This document shows positions 16,706-27,800 of a stretch of 64,000 nucleotides of DNA, in pieces. A program made the position numbers and the translations under genes. Position 1 is the first letter of the stretch, and every line of letters starts with the position of its first letter. This DNA comes from Microtetraspora fusca (GTDB lineage Bacteria; Actinomycetota; Actinomycetes; Streptosporangiales; Streptosporangiaceae), in the NCBI RefSeq assembly GCF_001570365.1, contig NZ_BBYK01000060.1:29671-93670 (forward strand). Reading direction: 5' to 3'. The notes under the pieces are model-generated. The model did not search any database. It worked only from the letters and a program-made list of their open reading frames with translations, and was not told the origin of the DNA.

Positions 16706-16813
16706 ACATCACTCTCTCTCACGCGAAACCCCTAAATTACCGGGTTTTCGGCGTAGCGACGGGCGAAACCAGGCGTCATGAGTGAAAGGGAAACTCTCAG
16801 GAGGGACAGGGGC

Positions 16814-18275
16814 ATGACTGCGACTCAAACCGAACTTCAGCTCGACACCTGGATCGGGCAGGCTCGCCGGGGAACCCGGAGGCGCCCGGCCAAGCGCCGT
16901 GAGATGGCGCCAGGGTTGCGGTTCGCGTTCTATGGCCGGACGTCGACGGACCGGTTTCAGGACCGGTGGACCTCGCACGGCTGGCAGCGGGAGGTGGCCA
17001 CGGAGTTGGTGTCGGGGCACGGGCGGATCGTGCGGGAGTTCTTCGACGTCGGGGTGTCCCGGAGGGTGCCATGGCAGGATCGTCCGAAGGCAGCCGAGCT
17101 GTTGGAGCTCATCAGCGGGCCGGATTGCCCGTTCGACGCGATCATGGTCGGCGAGTACGAGCGGGCGTTCTTCGCCGATCAGCTCAACGAGTTGCTGCCG
17201 TGGCTGAAAGAGCGCGGGGTGCAGGTGTGGCTGCCCGAGGTGGCCGGCGCGGTCGAGATGGGCAGCCCGACCCACCAGGCGTTGATGACCGTGCTCGGCG
17301 CGCAGGCACAGCGCGAGGTGGTCCCTGGCCGCGATGCGGGTGCAAGCGGCCGTGCAGGGCCGGTACATGGGCGGCCGTCCGCCGTACGGGTATCGGCTGG
17401 TGGACGCCGGTCCGCATCCGAACCGGGCGCATGCCCGCTGGGGGCGTCGGCTGCACCGGCTGGAACCGGCCCCGGCCACTGCCGCTGTCGTCAGGTGGAT
17501 CTTCGCGGTGCGGCGGGCCGGGCGGAGCATCGCGGCGATCGCCCGGCAGTTGAACGAACGGCGCATCCCGTGTCCGTCCCGTGTGGACAGGGTACGAAAC
17601 CCGCACAGGTCGGGGGAGGGCTGGACGGTACGCACCATCGCGTCGATTCTGGAGAATCCCCGCTACACCGGCCGCCAGGTGTGGAACCGGCAGCGCACCG
17701 ACCATGATCCTCACTCGGTGAGCAGCCGATCCTGGAACGACCACTCCGACTGGATCATTTCGGACGGTCAGGTGCATCCGCCCCTGGTCAGGGAAGCCGA
17801 CTTCGTGGCCGTGCAGGCCGTACGCGCCACGCGGGCGACCGCGGACGGCGACCTTCGCCGCTACCGGCTGTCCGGGCTGGTCATCTGCGGGCTGTGCGGG
17901 CGGCGCATGGACTCGCACTGGGCCAACCAGCGGCCCGGCTACCGGTGCCGGCACGGCCACACCAGCGCCAAAGCCCGGACCCCCGATCAGCCCAGGAACC
18001 TGTACATCCGCGAGGACCGGCTCCTCGACATCCTTGCTGCTCGACTGAACCTGCCCGACCACGAAAGGATCGGCCCATACCTGAAGGCTCGTACGATCGC
18101 GATCTTCTGCGGTCCCGACGTTGTGGACATCCACCACGAGGCGGCGCGCGCGGGCGATCAACGAGGACGACCGCGCCATGCTCGCCTTCGACAGAGGCCT
18201 GACCGCCCTCGACGCCTTCATCCTGCTGATCGCCGGCATCGCCCTGGTCCCGGCCGGGCTGGCCTACGCGGCTGA
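16814..18275 (+). pseudogene. Large serine recombinase, frameshifted
   Basis: ATG 16814 follows GGAGGGACAGGGGC. The first frame has the catalytic N-terminal domain (FAFYGRTSTDRFQD, with the nucleophile in GRTST; VGEYERAFF) and ends near GAQAQREV at about 17318. The rest is in another frame: MRVQAAVQGRYMGGRPPYGYRL, then ENPRYTGRQVWNRQ and a zinc-ribbon half GLVICGLCGRRMDSHW. It closely parallels the intact recombinase at 32189-33922 (same GGRPPYGYRL and NPRYTGRQVWNRQ blocks). Sequence between the catalytic core and GRYMGG is shortened, so a small deletion caused the shift. Past about 18118 the frame no longer looks like the family, and a hydrophobic fragment (LDAFILLIAGIALVPAGLAY) overlaps in another frame. 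Confidence 0.75.
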
Positions 18276-18308
18276 CACGGCCACCTACACCGGCGATTCG
18301 ACCGTCAC

Positions 18309-20708
18309 CTACACCCCCGGCCTTGGCAAACCCGTTGTAGGGCTCGACCTTGTTGGTCCGCCGCGGTCACGGGCGCCCGCAGCGCCGGGTCGCCCAGGTG
18401 CGCCCGGCAACGGGCCCGTCTCAGTGCGGGCCTGCTGGCGGAGCGTTTTCGGGTCATCGGGGGCCGGCACAAGCCCGTGGTGGCGAGCCTGTTCCACTGC
18501 GGCCTGGCGGGAAGATACTGCGAGCTTGCGGTAGACGGCCCGCACGTGCGACCTGACCGTGTTCGCCGACAGGTGTAGGTGGGCGGCGATCTGGGGAATG
18601 CTCAGCTTGCTGGGCAGCAAGCCGAGCACCACCCGTTCCTGCCCCGTCAACGCCTGTGGCCGCGCCACCGCGGCGGTGCTCGCCGGTGCCGGCGCACTGC
18701 TGGGAACGGCGCTTTGGAGGGCCTGGCGGAGGTCTTGGATCTGCTGGGCCAGGTAGCCGCCGTCGGCGAGGTCGGCCAGCATGTCGTCGGCCTGGTCGCA
18801 GGCCGCGCGGGCGGCGTCATGGTCGCCGGCGGACAGGCACCAGCGCGCCAGTACGGTCACGTTCGCCAGGGCAGACCAGCGCGACAGGCCGGGCACGCGG
18901 GCGCGCAGACCGGCGGCGTGGTCGAGCTCGCGGCGCGCCTCTGTCAGGCGGCCGTGGCGGGTCAGGGCGGCGGCCTGGGCGGTGAAGGCTATGCTCGCCT
19001 GCGCCGAACCGGTCAGATGATGCTTACGGACCAGGTCCCGGCTGGTCGCGGCCAGGGTGGCGGCCTGGTCGTGGCGGCCGAGCGCCGTGCAGGCCAGCGA
19101 CTGCACCGCCAGCGCGTCGATCTTGAACAGCGACGTGCTGGCCCGGTTGCGCACCGCCTGCTCCAGCACCCTCACCGCCTCGCGGTGCCGCCCGGCCAGA
19201 TACAGGTTCGCGCCGTGGCTGAAGCGGGCCATCACATACCAGGGCGAGGCGGTGTCGTCCTCCAATTCGGTGGCGATGCGGGATTCGGCCAGGCGCTGGG
19301 GCAGGCAATCGATCAGGAACATGCCGCGCAGCAGCGCAGCCGCGGACTTCAGCGAAGCCGTGCCATCCGGCAGCGGCCCGTCGTGACCGAGCCTCTCAGC
19401 CGCGTCCAGCCAGGCGGTCGCCCCGGGAAGGTCGCCGGTGACCGCGCCGGCCCATGCCGCGCTGACCGAGGCCGCGGCATCCCGGCTGATCGCCCCGGCC
19501 CCGATGGCCTCGATCAGCGCGAGCAGGGTCGCGCTACGGCCGGTGGTGACGTAGCCGAGCCACGACGAGGCCAGCAGCGCGGTCGCCCGCCCGTTGTCGC
19601 CGGCCGCGACGGCGTGGCCGATGGCCTGCTCGATGTGTCCGTGCTCGTGCAGCCAGGCACCTGCCCGGCGATGCAGCCGTACTGGCAGCTCATGGTGGGC
19701 TCGGCACAGGATCGCGCGCAGGCACTGGCCGAACAGGTGGTGATAGCGATACCACTGCCCCCGCTCGTCCAGCGGGATCACGAACAGGTTGGTGGCGGCC
19801 AGGTGGGCCAGCACGCGTTCGGCCCAAGCCCGCCCGAGGCCGCACAGGTGCGCGGCCAGCGGCGCGGTGAACCGGTCCAGGACCGCCGTGCGCAACAGGA
19901 ACCGGCGCTCGTGCGGGGTGCAACCGGCCAGCACCTCATCGGTCAGGTAGTCGCTGATGTGCCGATGGTCGCCGGTGAAGGCGGCCAGGAACGCTCCTGG
20001 ATCGGCCCGGCCGCGCAGCGACAGAGCAGCCAGGTAGATTCCCGCCGGCCAGCCCTCGGTCCGCGCCACCAGATCGCGCACCTGCCCGCCGTCCAGGCCC
20101 GCTGCCGCGATGTCCGGCAAGGCCCGCACCTGCGCGGCCGAGAAGCGCAACTCGCCGGCGCCCAGTTCGACCAGCTGCCCGGCGGCGCGCAGCCGGGCCA
20201 GCGGCAGCGCCGGCCGGTGCCGGGTGGCAAGCACCAGCTGATGTCCCGGCCCGAGCGCGGTCAGCAGCAGGCGCAGCTGATCCAGCCCGGCCGCGTCGGT
20301 CAGCAGGTGGAAGTCGTCCAGCACCAGCACCATCGGTCGCGCCGCCCGGCCCAGCCGCTGTAGCAACATCGGCAGCACCACGCCGGCGATGTCCGGGCTC
20401 TGCACGCACAGCATGGCCACCAGGTCGTCCACGGGCACCCGGGCCCCGGCCCGGCCGATCGCCCGCAAGATCCCCGTCCACAGCCGTACCGGGTCGTTTT
20501 CCTGCCTGCTGACAGACAACCAGGCCAGCGCCCGCCGCTCGCGCGCGTCGGCGCGCCACTGCGCCAGCAGCGTCGACTTGCCGTACCCGCCCGGAGCCGC
20601 GATCACCACCAGCCGCGCCCCGCGCGCTGCCAGCAGCCGCGCCACCAGGTGCGGCCGCCGGACCCACCGCGGCCGCACGGGCGGCGCCTGCGCCGCGCCA
20701 CCGGTCAC
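18309..20708 (-). CDS. MalT/LuxR-type ATP-dependent transcriptional regulator (LAL family)
   Basis: 799 residues from ATG 20708. A P-loop is at residues about 38-48 (APGGYGKSTLL) and Walker B is LVLDDFHLL. The STAND-type ATPase (FTAPLAAHLCGLG, RYHHLFGQCLRAIL) is followed by TPR-like helical repeats (residues about 380-690). A LuxR helix-turn-helix at about 700-760 reads ALTGQERVVLGLLPSKLSIP and then LSANTVRSHVRAVYRKLAV. This layout is that of MalT-like activators that oligomerise with inducer and ATP. The last 45 residues are Pro/Arg-rich and may be an artefact of a lost stop. The direction and distance leave its target unclear; the giant gene at 21830 diverges from it. Confidence 0.8.
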   Translation of the reverse strand: MTGGAAQAPPVRPRWVRRPHLVARLLAARGARLVVIAAPGGYGKSTLLAQWRADARERRALAWLSVSRQENDPVRLWTGILRAIGRAGARVPVDDLVAMLCVQSPDIAGVVLPMLLQRLGRAARPMVLVLDDFHLLTDAAGLDQLRLLLTALGPGHQLVLATRHRPALPLARLRAAGQLVELGAGELRFSAAQVRALPDIAAAGLDGGQVRDLVARTEGWPAGIYLAALSLRGRADPGAFLAAFTGDHRHISDYLTDEVLAGCTPHERRFLLRTAVLDRFTAPLAAHLCGLGRAWAERVLAHLAATNLFVIPLDERGQWYRYHHLFGQCLRAILCRAHHELPVRLHRRAGAWLHEHGHIEQAIGHAVAAGDNGRATALLASSWLGYVTTGRSATLLALIEAIGAGAISRDAAASVSAAWAGAVTGDLPGATAWLDAAERLGHDGPLPDGTASLKSAAALLRGMFLIDCLPQRLAESRIATELEDDTASPWYVMARFSHGANLYLAGRHREAVRVLEQAVRNRASTSLFKIDALAVQSLACTALGRHDQAATLAATSRDLVRKHHLTGSAQASIAFTAQAAALTRHGRLTEARRELDHAAGLRARVPGLSRWSALANVTVLARWCLSAGDHDAARAACDQADDMLADLADGGYLAQQIQDLRQALQSAVPSSAPAPASTAAVARPQALTGQERVVLGLLPSKLSIPQIAAHLHLSANTVRSHVRAVYRKLAVSSRQAAVEQARHHGLVPAPDDPKTLRQQARTETGPLPGAPGRPGAAGARDRGGPTRSSPTTGLPRPGV

Positions 20709-20823
20709 GACCGCCTCCGCCCCGGAAGGTCCAGCAGGTTTCCGGTACCACCTACCACCGCAGGCTGCCCGAGGGCGGCACGCACGCCCGCGCCGATCGC
20801 CTTCATTACAGCGGTGACCTCCG

Positions 20824-21030
20824 TCACCGCGGACGCGAGCCTGCGCTGCCCAGGCTCAAGCGCGTGCTCAAGTCGAGGCGGACCTCGCGACAGGGGCGGA
20901 TATGCAGCCAGAACAGCGGGGTCAGGCCGTTCCGGTCGACCGGGGTCAGCAGAACGGCCCACTCTGGCTCGGTGAGCACCTCTTGCAGCATCAAGACGTT
21001 CACGCGCTCCTCAACCCGGCCCTGTGGGGG
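20824..21030 (-). mobile_element. Tn3-family transposase, C-terminal remnant
   Basis: Minus strand, stop at 20824-20826. The reading is RVNVLMLQEVLTEPEWAVLL, then TPVDRNGLTPLFWLHIRPCR and VRLDLSTRLSLG. This matches the end of Tn3-family TnpA, where a DEDxxxLTPLFWxHVNPYGxxxLDM type sequence is usual. Only the last 60-70 codons remain. It sits between the MalT-type gene and the giant LamG gene. Confidence 0.5.
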
Positions 21031-21471
21031 CGTTGTGTATATCGCCAGACGCGGCCACGTACGTTACTGCCCGGGAGACGATCCACCTAAGGCGGCATCG
21101 GCAGTTGGCGGTCTCCTCCATCGGGCCGGCGAAGTCGCCCGGCCAGCTGGAAGCTCTTGCTTGCGCTGGCACCGCTGACGATCGACCCATAGGTGCAGGT
21201 GATCGAGCCTGGGCTGCTGGTGCGTCCGGCCGGTAGGCCGGTGGCGGTCTTGCCCAAGGGCAGGGTGGCGGTGAGGTGGCGGAGGTGACCGCGTCAGGAT
21301 CGGTGTTGTGCGCGGTGAGGGTGTGGGCGAGATACGGCACCAGGATGCCCAGATGCGGCTGGGCAGTCAGATCGGCGTCGAGGCCGGCGGCTTGGCATGA
21401 CAACAGCCTCGGATGCTGTCTGGCCTGTGGATCGTGGCCACTTCCGGACACTTACGGATCCCGCCTCGGAA

Positions 21472-21507
21472 CGCTCCCTTCGACTCCGGGCGGGCTTTTT
21501 CACGACA
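21472..21507 (+). terminator. Possible rho-independent terminator with T-run
   Basis: CCCGCCTCGG near 21473 can pair with CCGGGCGGG near 21495, followed by CTTTTTC, one of the few T-runs in the window. It would end transcription entering from the left before the giant gene. Confidence 0.4.
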
Positions 21508-21552
21508 GCCATCCCTCGCTCCTCAGATGTCTCGCACCAAGGGCAGATCGCA

Positions 21553-21597
21553 TCTGTCCGCGTCAATCTCACCTAGGTGAGATTTGACGCGGACAGA
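21553..21597. repeat. 45-bp near-perfect palindrome centred on CTAG
   Basis: TCTGTCCGCGTCAATCTCACCT (21553-21574) is the inverse of 21575-21597 except for one extra base. Arms of 22/23 bp with CCTAGG at the centre are unusual for a terminator. It could be a bidirectional terminator, a recombination or transposon end, or a large operator upstream of the giant gene. Confidence 0.6.
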
Positions 21598-21742
21598 CCT
21601 CACCGGGGCGTGACGGTTACCGCTCCATTCCCTGTTTCCATCGGTAAGGCGACCGAAGTGAAAATTCCAGCTCAGTCGCGGTTTGGCAGCTCATCACGGG
21701 TTTCTGAATGGCACGTCCGCCGGGGATCGGGGCTGAGGAATA

Positions 21743-21758
21743 TGACCAGATATGGTCA
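21743..21758. promoter_or_regulatory. Operator-like inverted repeat TGACCA-GATA-TGGTCA
   Basis: 6-bp perfect arms with a 4-bp spacer in an AT-rich stretch, 71 bases before the preferred start of the giant gene. ATGs at 21752 and 21758 fall inside it, which argues that they are not the real start. Confidence 0.5.
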
Positions 21759-21829
21759 CTATGTCGGTATTGACCCTTGAGTGCCGACCGGATCAATGTG
21801 AGCTGAACTTCAGCGCACGGAGGGTGGCA

Positions 21830-24800
21830 ATGACAGCTCACGATTCCCTGCTCAAGGTCTACGGCGACCGCAAGTACACGCATGTGACGATGGTTCGCCA
21901 TCAAGGCACCACGGTCGCGTTCGCGATGGACGCGGCCCGTCGGATCGTCTACAGCGTCCTGGATCTGGCCAAACAGGACGCCGCCAAGGGTGAGCTGGAC
22001 GCGGCGTACTGGGCCGACAACCCCGCCGAGCTGTCGTTCCCGCGTGAGATAGCCGAGGTCGGCTACGCCATCGCGGGCGCCACGGCGATGCCGACGGTCA
22101 AGCGCGGAGGCGTGGAGGCGGGTGTCGATGAGCAGCCGGTTCCCGGCGAGATCGACCCGTTCCTGTCCACGACCGCGCGGCTGACCGCGGCGGTCCCGTT
22201 CCAGGTGATCTCCGACGGTACGTATGTGGTGGTGCTGCGGCAGGCGATCGGCGACGCGCACCCTGATGCGGTCTACAAACTGACCGACGGCGGCTGCTCC
22301 GGTAACACCTCCAGGGCCGACTTCGTGCTCGACGGCACCAAGAAGGTACCGCTGGTCCGCGACACCCTGCTGTGTGACCGGTTCGTGCTGGTGGAGGGCA
22401 AGCTCAAGCCAGTGCTTGAGGTGCGGTACCGGCGCAGCAGGCACGGAACCCGTCCGGAGTCGGCCAAGGACACCCTGGGCACCGAGGACATGGACGGCCG
22501 GCCCTTCTACGAGCCGACCCAGGAGTTGTCGTTCGTCCGGAACCTGAGCCGGGGTCGTTTCGCGGCCGTGCTGGTGCCGACCGCGATCCACGGGGTGCAG
22601 CGCTGGCAGTTGTTCGCGCACAACGACGCCACCGGCCGCATCGACGGGTTCAACGTCGAGCAGGGCGGTCAGGGCCTGTTCAACACGCAGGGCACGCAGT
22701 TCTATACGAGTCCGGATCCGGCCTACCGTGACGCGGTGTTTGAGCGGAGCCCGGGCAAGTGCCCCTTCACGGGCAGGGACCTGGTGCCGGTGGTGCGTAC
22801 GGACGGGCAGGCGGAGACCGCGCTGCGCCTGAACGACGACACCTCCTGCGTCGAGGTGGATCGTTCCAAGACGGTGCTGGAGTTCGGCGGGAAGCCGTAC
22901 ACGATCGAGGCCTGGATCAAGCCCGCCGCCTACGACGGTCCCGTGGTGTCCAGGGGCGCGTCCTACCAGCTGGTGGTGGCCGCCGACGGCTTGGTGTACC
23001 TGGCCCACGACGGCGCACAGCAGCCGATCAAATCGAGCGTGACCGTCCCCAAGGACGCCTACTCCCACATCGCGGCCACCTTCGACGGCAAGACCGCGTC
23101 GGTGTACGTCAACGGCAGGCTGTCGGCCAGCGGCGCGATGCCGTACGTCGAGGATGTCGGCGCGATCACGGTGATCGGCGGAACAGCGGCCAAGGGGAGG
23201 ACATCCGGCCACTTCAACGGCGACATCGACGAGGTCCGGATGTGGAACCGGGCGCGCGGCGCCGCCGAGATGACGGCGGACATGAACCACCGGCTGATCG
23301 GCAACGAGCCGGGGCTGGTGGCCTACTACCGGTTCGACGAGGGCGCGGGCGACACGGCACACGACCAGACGGACCAGGCGGCGCACGGCATGCTGAAGGG
23401 TGCCCCTCAGTGGGTCGACTCGGACGCCTCCCTGGGCGATCACCCGGGGGTACGGCGCGACAGTTTCACCCTGGCCGGCCGCAAGGTCGTCTCGGGCATG
23501 TCGGCCCTGCTCTATCACCAGCAGGAGAACATTCCCGCCGGATACGGCGCCGCGCCCAAGCCGGCCAAGCGGCAGGCGCGCGTCATGCTGGTCTGGGCCG
23601 CCGAGAAGAACGGCGACGCGTGCGTGGCGAGCCTGGACTTCGGCGTCGGCCGCGACGGCCGGCTGGGCCGGGTGCCCGAGGTGCTGGATCCGGCGGTGGT
23701 CAAACGGCCCGCCAAGGGCGCGGACTCGGAGCGGATCGCCGAGCTCCAGCAAAAAATCAAAAGGCTGGATGCCGATATCGCCGACCTGGATCGCCAGATC
23801 GCGGAAAATACTGTAACGGCCGGCAAGGTGCCCGAGTACCAGGCCGCCCGTGACCGGCTGACAAAAGAACGGAACGACCTCCAACAGCGCTACGACGCCG
23901 AAAAAGGCCAGACCCCCTCCGGCTACGGGGTGTTCTTCGCACGCTTGCCCAACAAAAATGGCGGGCTCCAAGTGACGGCTACGAATGGGGGACCGCCGCC
24001 CAGGCATGTGAGCATCAGTGTGGCGGCCTATCCATGGGTCTTCGAGGACACGGGCGAGTCGCAGGACGGGCTGCCCTGCTACTGGGTCAAGGAAGAGCAT
24101 CGGAACTGGTACATATGCGTCGAGGGCGGCTCGGTGCAGGAGAATGCGATGCTGATCGGCAGCCAGAGCAGACCCGCAAACCAGAGCGCGCACTTCCTCC
24201 TGCGGCAGGAAGGTGAGTACTACCGCCTCGTCAACCGCAAGAGCGGGCTCGCTGCCGCACCGGACTTAGAATTTGCGTCGTGGGTGGTCCAGTCGCGCCG
24301 CGGTTTGACCGAGGACAGCGGCCTGCTGCACCTGGAGCCGACCGCGCTGCAGAGCTTGTACAACCAGCTGCAGGAGGCCAAGAAGAAACTGGCCGCCGCC
24401 GACGACAACCTGCAGCAAGCGCTCGACGCCCAGCGGCGCCTCACCGAACTGGAGAAGGTGCTCACCGACAAGCTGGCGGAGCGTGACAACGCCCAGAACG
24501 AGCTGGACCGCCTGTCCAGCGGCGTCCAGGACAACGACGATCTGACCGTGGCCATGCCGCTGCTGGGCATGGACCGCACCGGCCTGAGCCACTACGGCGG
24601 CCTGCTCGACTTCGCCCGCGGCGCCGACACGCCCATCCTGCTCGACAGCGGCACCGGCAACCTCGTGCTGTACTTCCGCGGAAACAACGGCCAGTTCTTC
24701 GCCGCCTACTACGACACCGCCGTAACCCGCGGCGTACAGGAGCTGACCGCGGACGGCGGCACGCTCAGCTTCACCGCCCGCGACGCGGGCCTGGAACTGA

Positions 24801-27800
24801 ACTCCTGCACGATCGAGGTGAGCCAGGGCGAAGTGCCCAGCCGCTGCGACCTGACCATCACGGCCGCAGGCGAGAGCGAGACCTGGAAGTCGCTGCCGCG
24901 CCAGGCGACCCTGATGGCCGCGGCGCTGGCCGGAAGCCCCGGCGAGCCGGTGACGGTGGGCATGGTGGCCACAGTGAGCGGCACCGACGTCCACCTCGCC
25001 GAGGGGGCGACCGTCAAGATCCCCCAAGCCGCCCATCTGGTGATCGGCGGGCTCGGGTGCGCGGCAGCCGCCGAGACGGCGTCCGGGGTCAGGACAATCA
25101 AGCTGGCCGCGCCCGGCGCGTCGATCAAGACGGGCGACATGGTCAGCCTGGTCGGCTATGACTTCGAGCGCGCATCCTCCAGCCGTCCCGGGGTGCTGAT
25201 GTCGTCTGGCTCACGCCTGGTCGGGCTCGTCGCCGACGGCGTCGAGTTCGTCCCAGACGGCAAGGCCAGAGCGTTCATCAATGGGAACGGCTGCCGCTGG
25301 CGGGCTGAGATGCCGGGCCGCGCCTACTTCTTCGACGGCAAGGAACAGCATTATCTGAGCCTGCCCGCCGACAAGCTGCCACAAGCCGCCACTTCCGGTG
25401 ACTTGACCCTGGAGGCCTGGGTCAACCCTGAGGAGGGGCAGGGGAGGATCGTGCACGCCAACACGGGCGAATCGACCTATTCGCTAGCGCTGGCCAAGGT
25501 GGATCTCCCTGTGCAGTCCTTCGACGGCAACGACAAGATCGAGCTGACCGGCGCGCTCGACCTGTCCGGCCGCGACTTCACCATCGAGTTGTGGGCCAAG
25601 CGCAACCAGGCCCGCGGCCTCCGCGAACCGCTGCTCACCCACGGCGTCCTGACCGGGGCGAAGGACCAGACCCTGCACCTGCACTTCAACCCCGACAACA
25701 CCTTCGGCTTCCACCTGTACGGCGACGACCTGGCCAGCCCGACCCCCTACCCTGACCTGGACTGGCACCACTGGGCCGCGGTGTTCGTGCACGCCACCCG
25801 CGAGCAGATCCTTTACCGGGACGGCGTCGAGATCGCCCGCCGCACCGCCACGGGCGCCTACGCCGGGAACGGACCGCTGATCCTGGGCCACCAGTCCTTC
25901 TCCGGAGGAGCCTACCTGGACGGCCACATCGACGAGGTCCGTGTCTTCGGACGGGTGCGCACCCCCGAGGAGATCGCCGGCGAACGCAAGCAGCGGATAT
26001 CCGACCGCGCCCCCGGCCTGCTGGGGCATTGGACGTTCGGCGGGACGGGAGCGGCGTCCCCGATCAAGGGCTACCAGGTGGTGGCGCGGGTGGGCGACCG
26101 CGTCCTGCGTTCGGCCGAGCGGTTCGCCTGCAACGAGTGGGCGCACGTGGCCGCGACGTTCAAGCAGTCGTGGGCCCTGCGGCTGGAGGGCGCGACGGGC
26201 CTGGCGGTGGCCGCGCAGGCCGCGCTGGACGTGCTGGACGACCTCACCATCGAAGTGTTCGTCCGGATCGACCGGCTGGGCGCCCCCGTGGACCTGGTCA
26301 CCAAGGGCGTCGTCCTCAACGGCGGCCCGGGCGGCGTGCCGTACCAACTGAGTGTCCGCAGCGACGGAATACTGGAGTTCGCCTTCGCCGAGGCGGACGG
26401 CAAGGCTGTACGGTACACCTCCAGCGAGGCCGTTCGAGCCGGCACCTTCCACCGCGTGGCCGTGGTGCGGCAGGGCCGGCAGTCCGCCGACGCCGGGCTG
26501 GCGACCGAGATCCGCTTCTACATCGACGGCCGCGCCGTGGGCAGCCACCAGTACACCGGCTCCGGAGCGCAGTCCAACAGCAACGACGTCGAATTCGGTC
26601 GCGGGCTGCGCGGCGAGCTGTGCGAGGTGCGGCTGTGGAACGCGGCCCGCGAGCCCCAACAGCTCGGCCTGCCGGTTACCGAACGCGACAAGGGGCTGCT
26701 GGCGTGCTGGGCGTTCGACGAGAACGCCGGCAACGTCTCCTTCGACAGCAGGGGCTCCTACCCGGCCAAGCTGCGGGGGGCCCGCTGGACCCGCGACCCC
26801 GACCCCAAGGCCAGCCCCCTGCGGCTGTACCGCAACGGGCAGCAACTCTCCGACAGCCTGACGACCCTGGCCGAGGACACCGCCCCCTACGGCGACAAGC
26901 AGCTGACCCTGGGTGCGCGCCTGGTCGCCGGCAAGGTGCTGGAGCCGCTGACCGGGACGCTGGAGGAGGTGCGGGTCTGGCGCACCATGCGCACCCCCGA
27001 GCAGATCCTGGACAACATGTTCACCCGCCTGCGCGGCGCCAAGCAGGACCTCATCGCGTACTGGCCCTTTGACCGCGACTCCACCGCCGCCACCGCCACG
27101 TCCGTGCACGACGACGGACTGCGCGGCAACGACCTGGCCTTCGCCGCCAAACGGCCCCGCATCCTGCTGTCCACCGCGCCGATCTCCACCGACACCGCCG
27201 AGGTGCGCTCGGCGCTGGCCGCCATCCGTACCCCCTTCCACGACACCATCGACTCCGCCCCGTCCGCCTCCGAGTACGCCGACCTGCAGTACACCCCCAG
27301 CGGCGAGATGACCGGTGTGCTCAAGCGCTGCTACGGCTATCTGCGCGAGGGCCGCTGGCATCTGGTCACCGGCTACAAGGTCGGCGACCTGATCAACGAA
27401 TGGGTGGGCCAGGTGCAGTTCGACCCGCAACTCATCGGCTACATCGAGGGCGCGCCGCCAGTCCCCTCGGAGAACCTCACCGGCAGCGACGCCGGTTACG
27501 CCGAGGCCTCCTCGGTGGAGTTCACCGAGGCCGACCAGGTCACCTACAGCCTGTCCTCCAGCAAGACCGGCAGCGTGAACGCCGCCTTCAACGTCGCGCT
27601 GGGCCTCGAGACCGACGCGAGCGTCCTGATGATCACCGCGCCGCTCGGAGTCGGCACAGCGCAGCCTGCGGTCGATGCCGCGCTGAAGGTCAAAGCGAGC
27701 TTAGGCATGGAGTTCTCCAACTCCTGGAGCGAGGACACCCAGGTCTCCCAGGGCCAGAACACCACCCGCAGCGCCCAGATGGCGCTTTCCGGGCATATGG

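Larger units (their letters stand above)
21031..21742. other. Degenerate intergenic region, transposon debris and regulatory hairpins
   Basis: About 700 bases with no supported gene. Weak protein-like stretches occur on the minus strand (HLGILVPYLAHTLTAHN near 21310-21360) but are interrupted. Two hairpins lie at its right end and are listed separately. Confidence 0.4.

Noticed and set aside
21617-24193. 858-codon open frame on the minus strand opposite the giant gene (and a 648-codon frame at 25484-27430)
   Set aside because: High-GC coding strands open long antisense frames. These have no start signals or domains, and their composition (His/Gly/Val/Arg-rich) is that of reverse-complement shadows.
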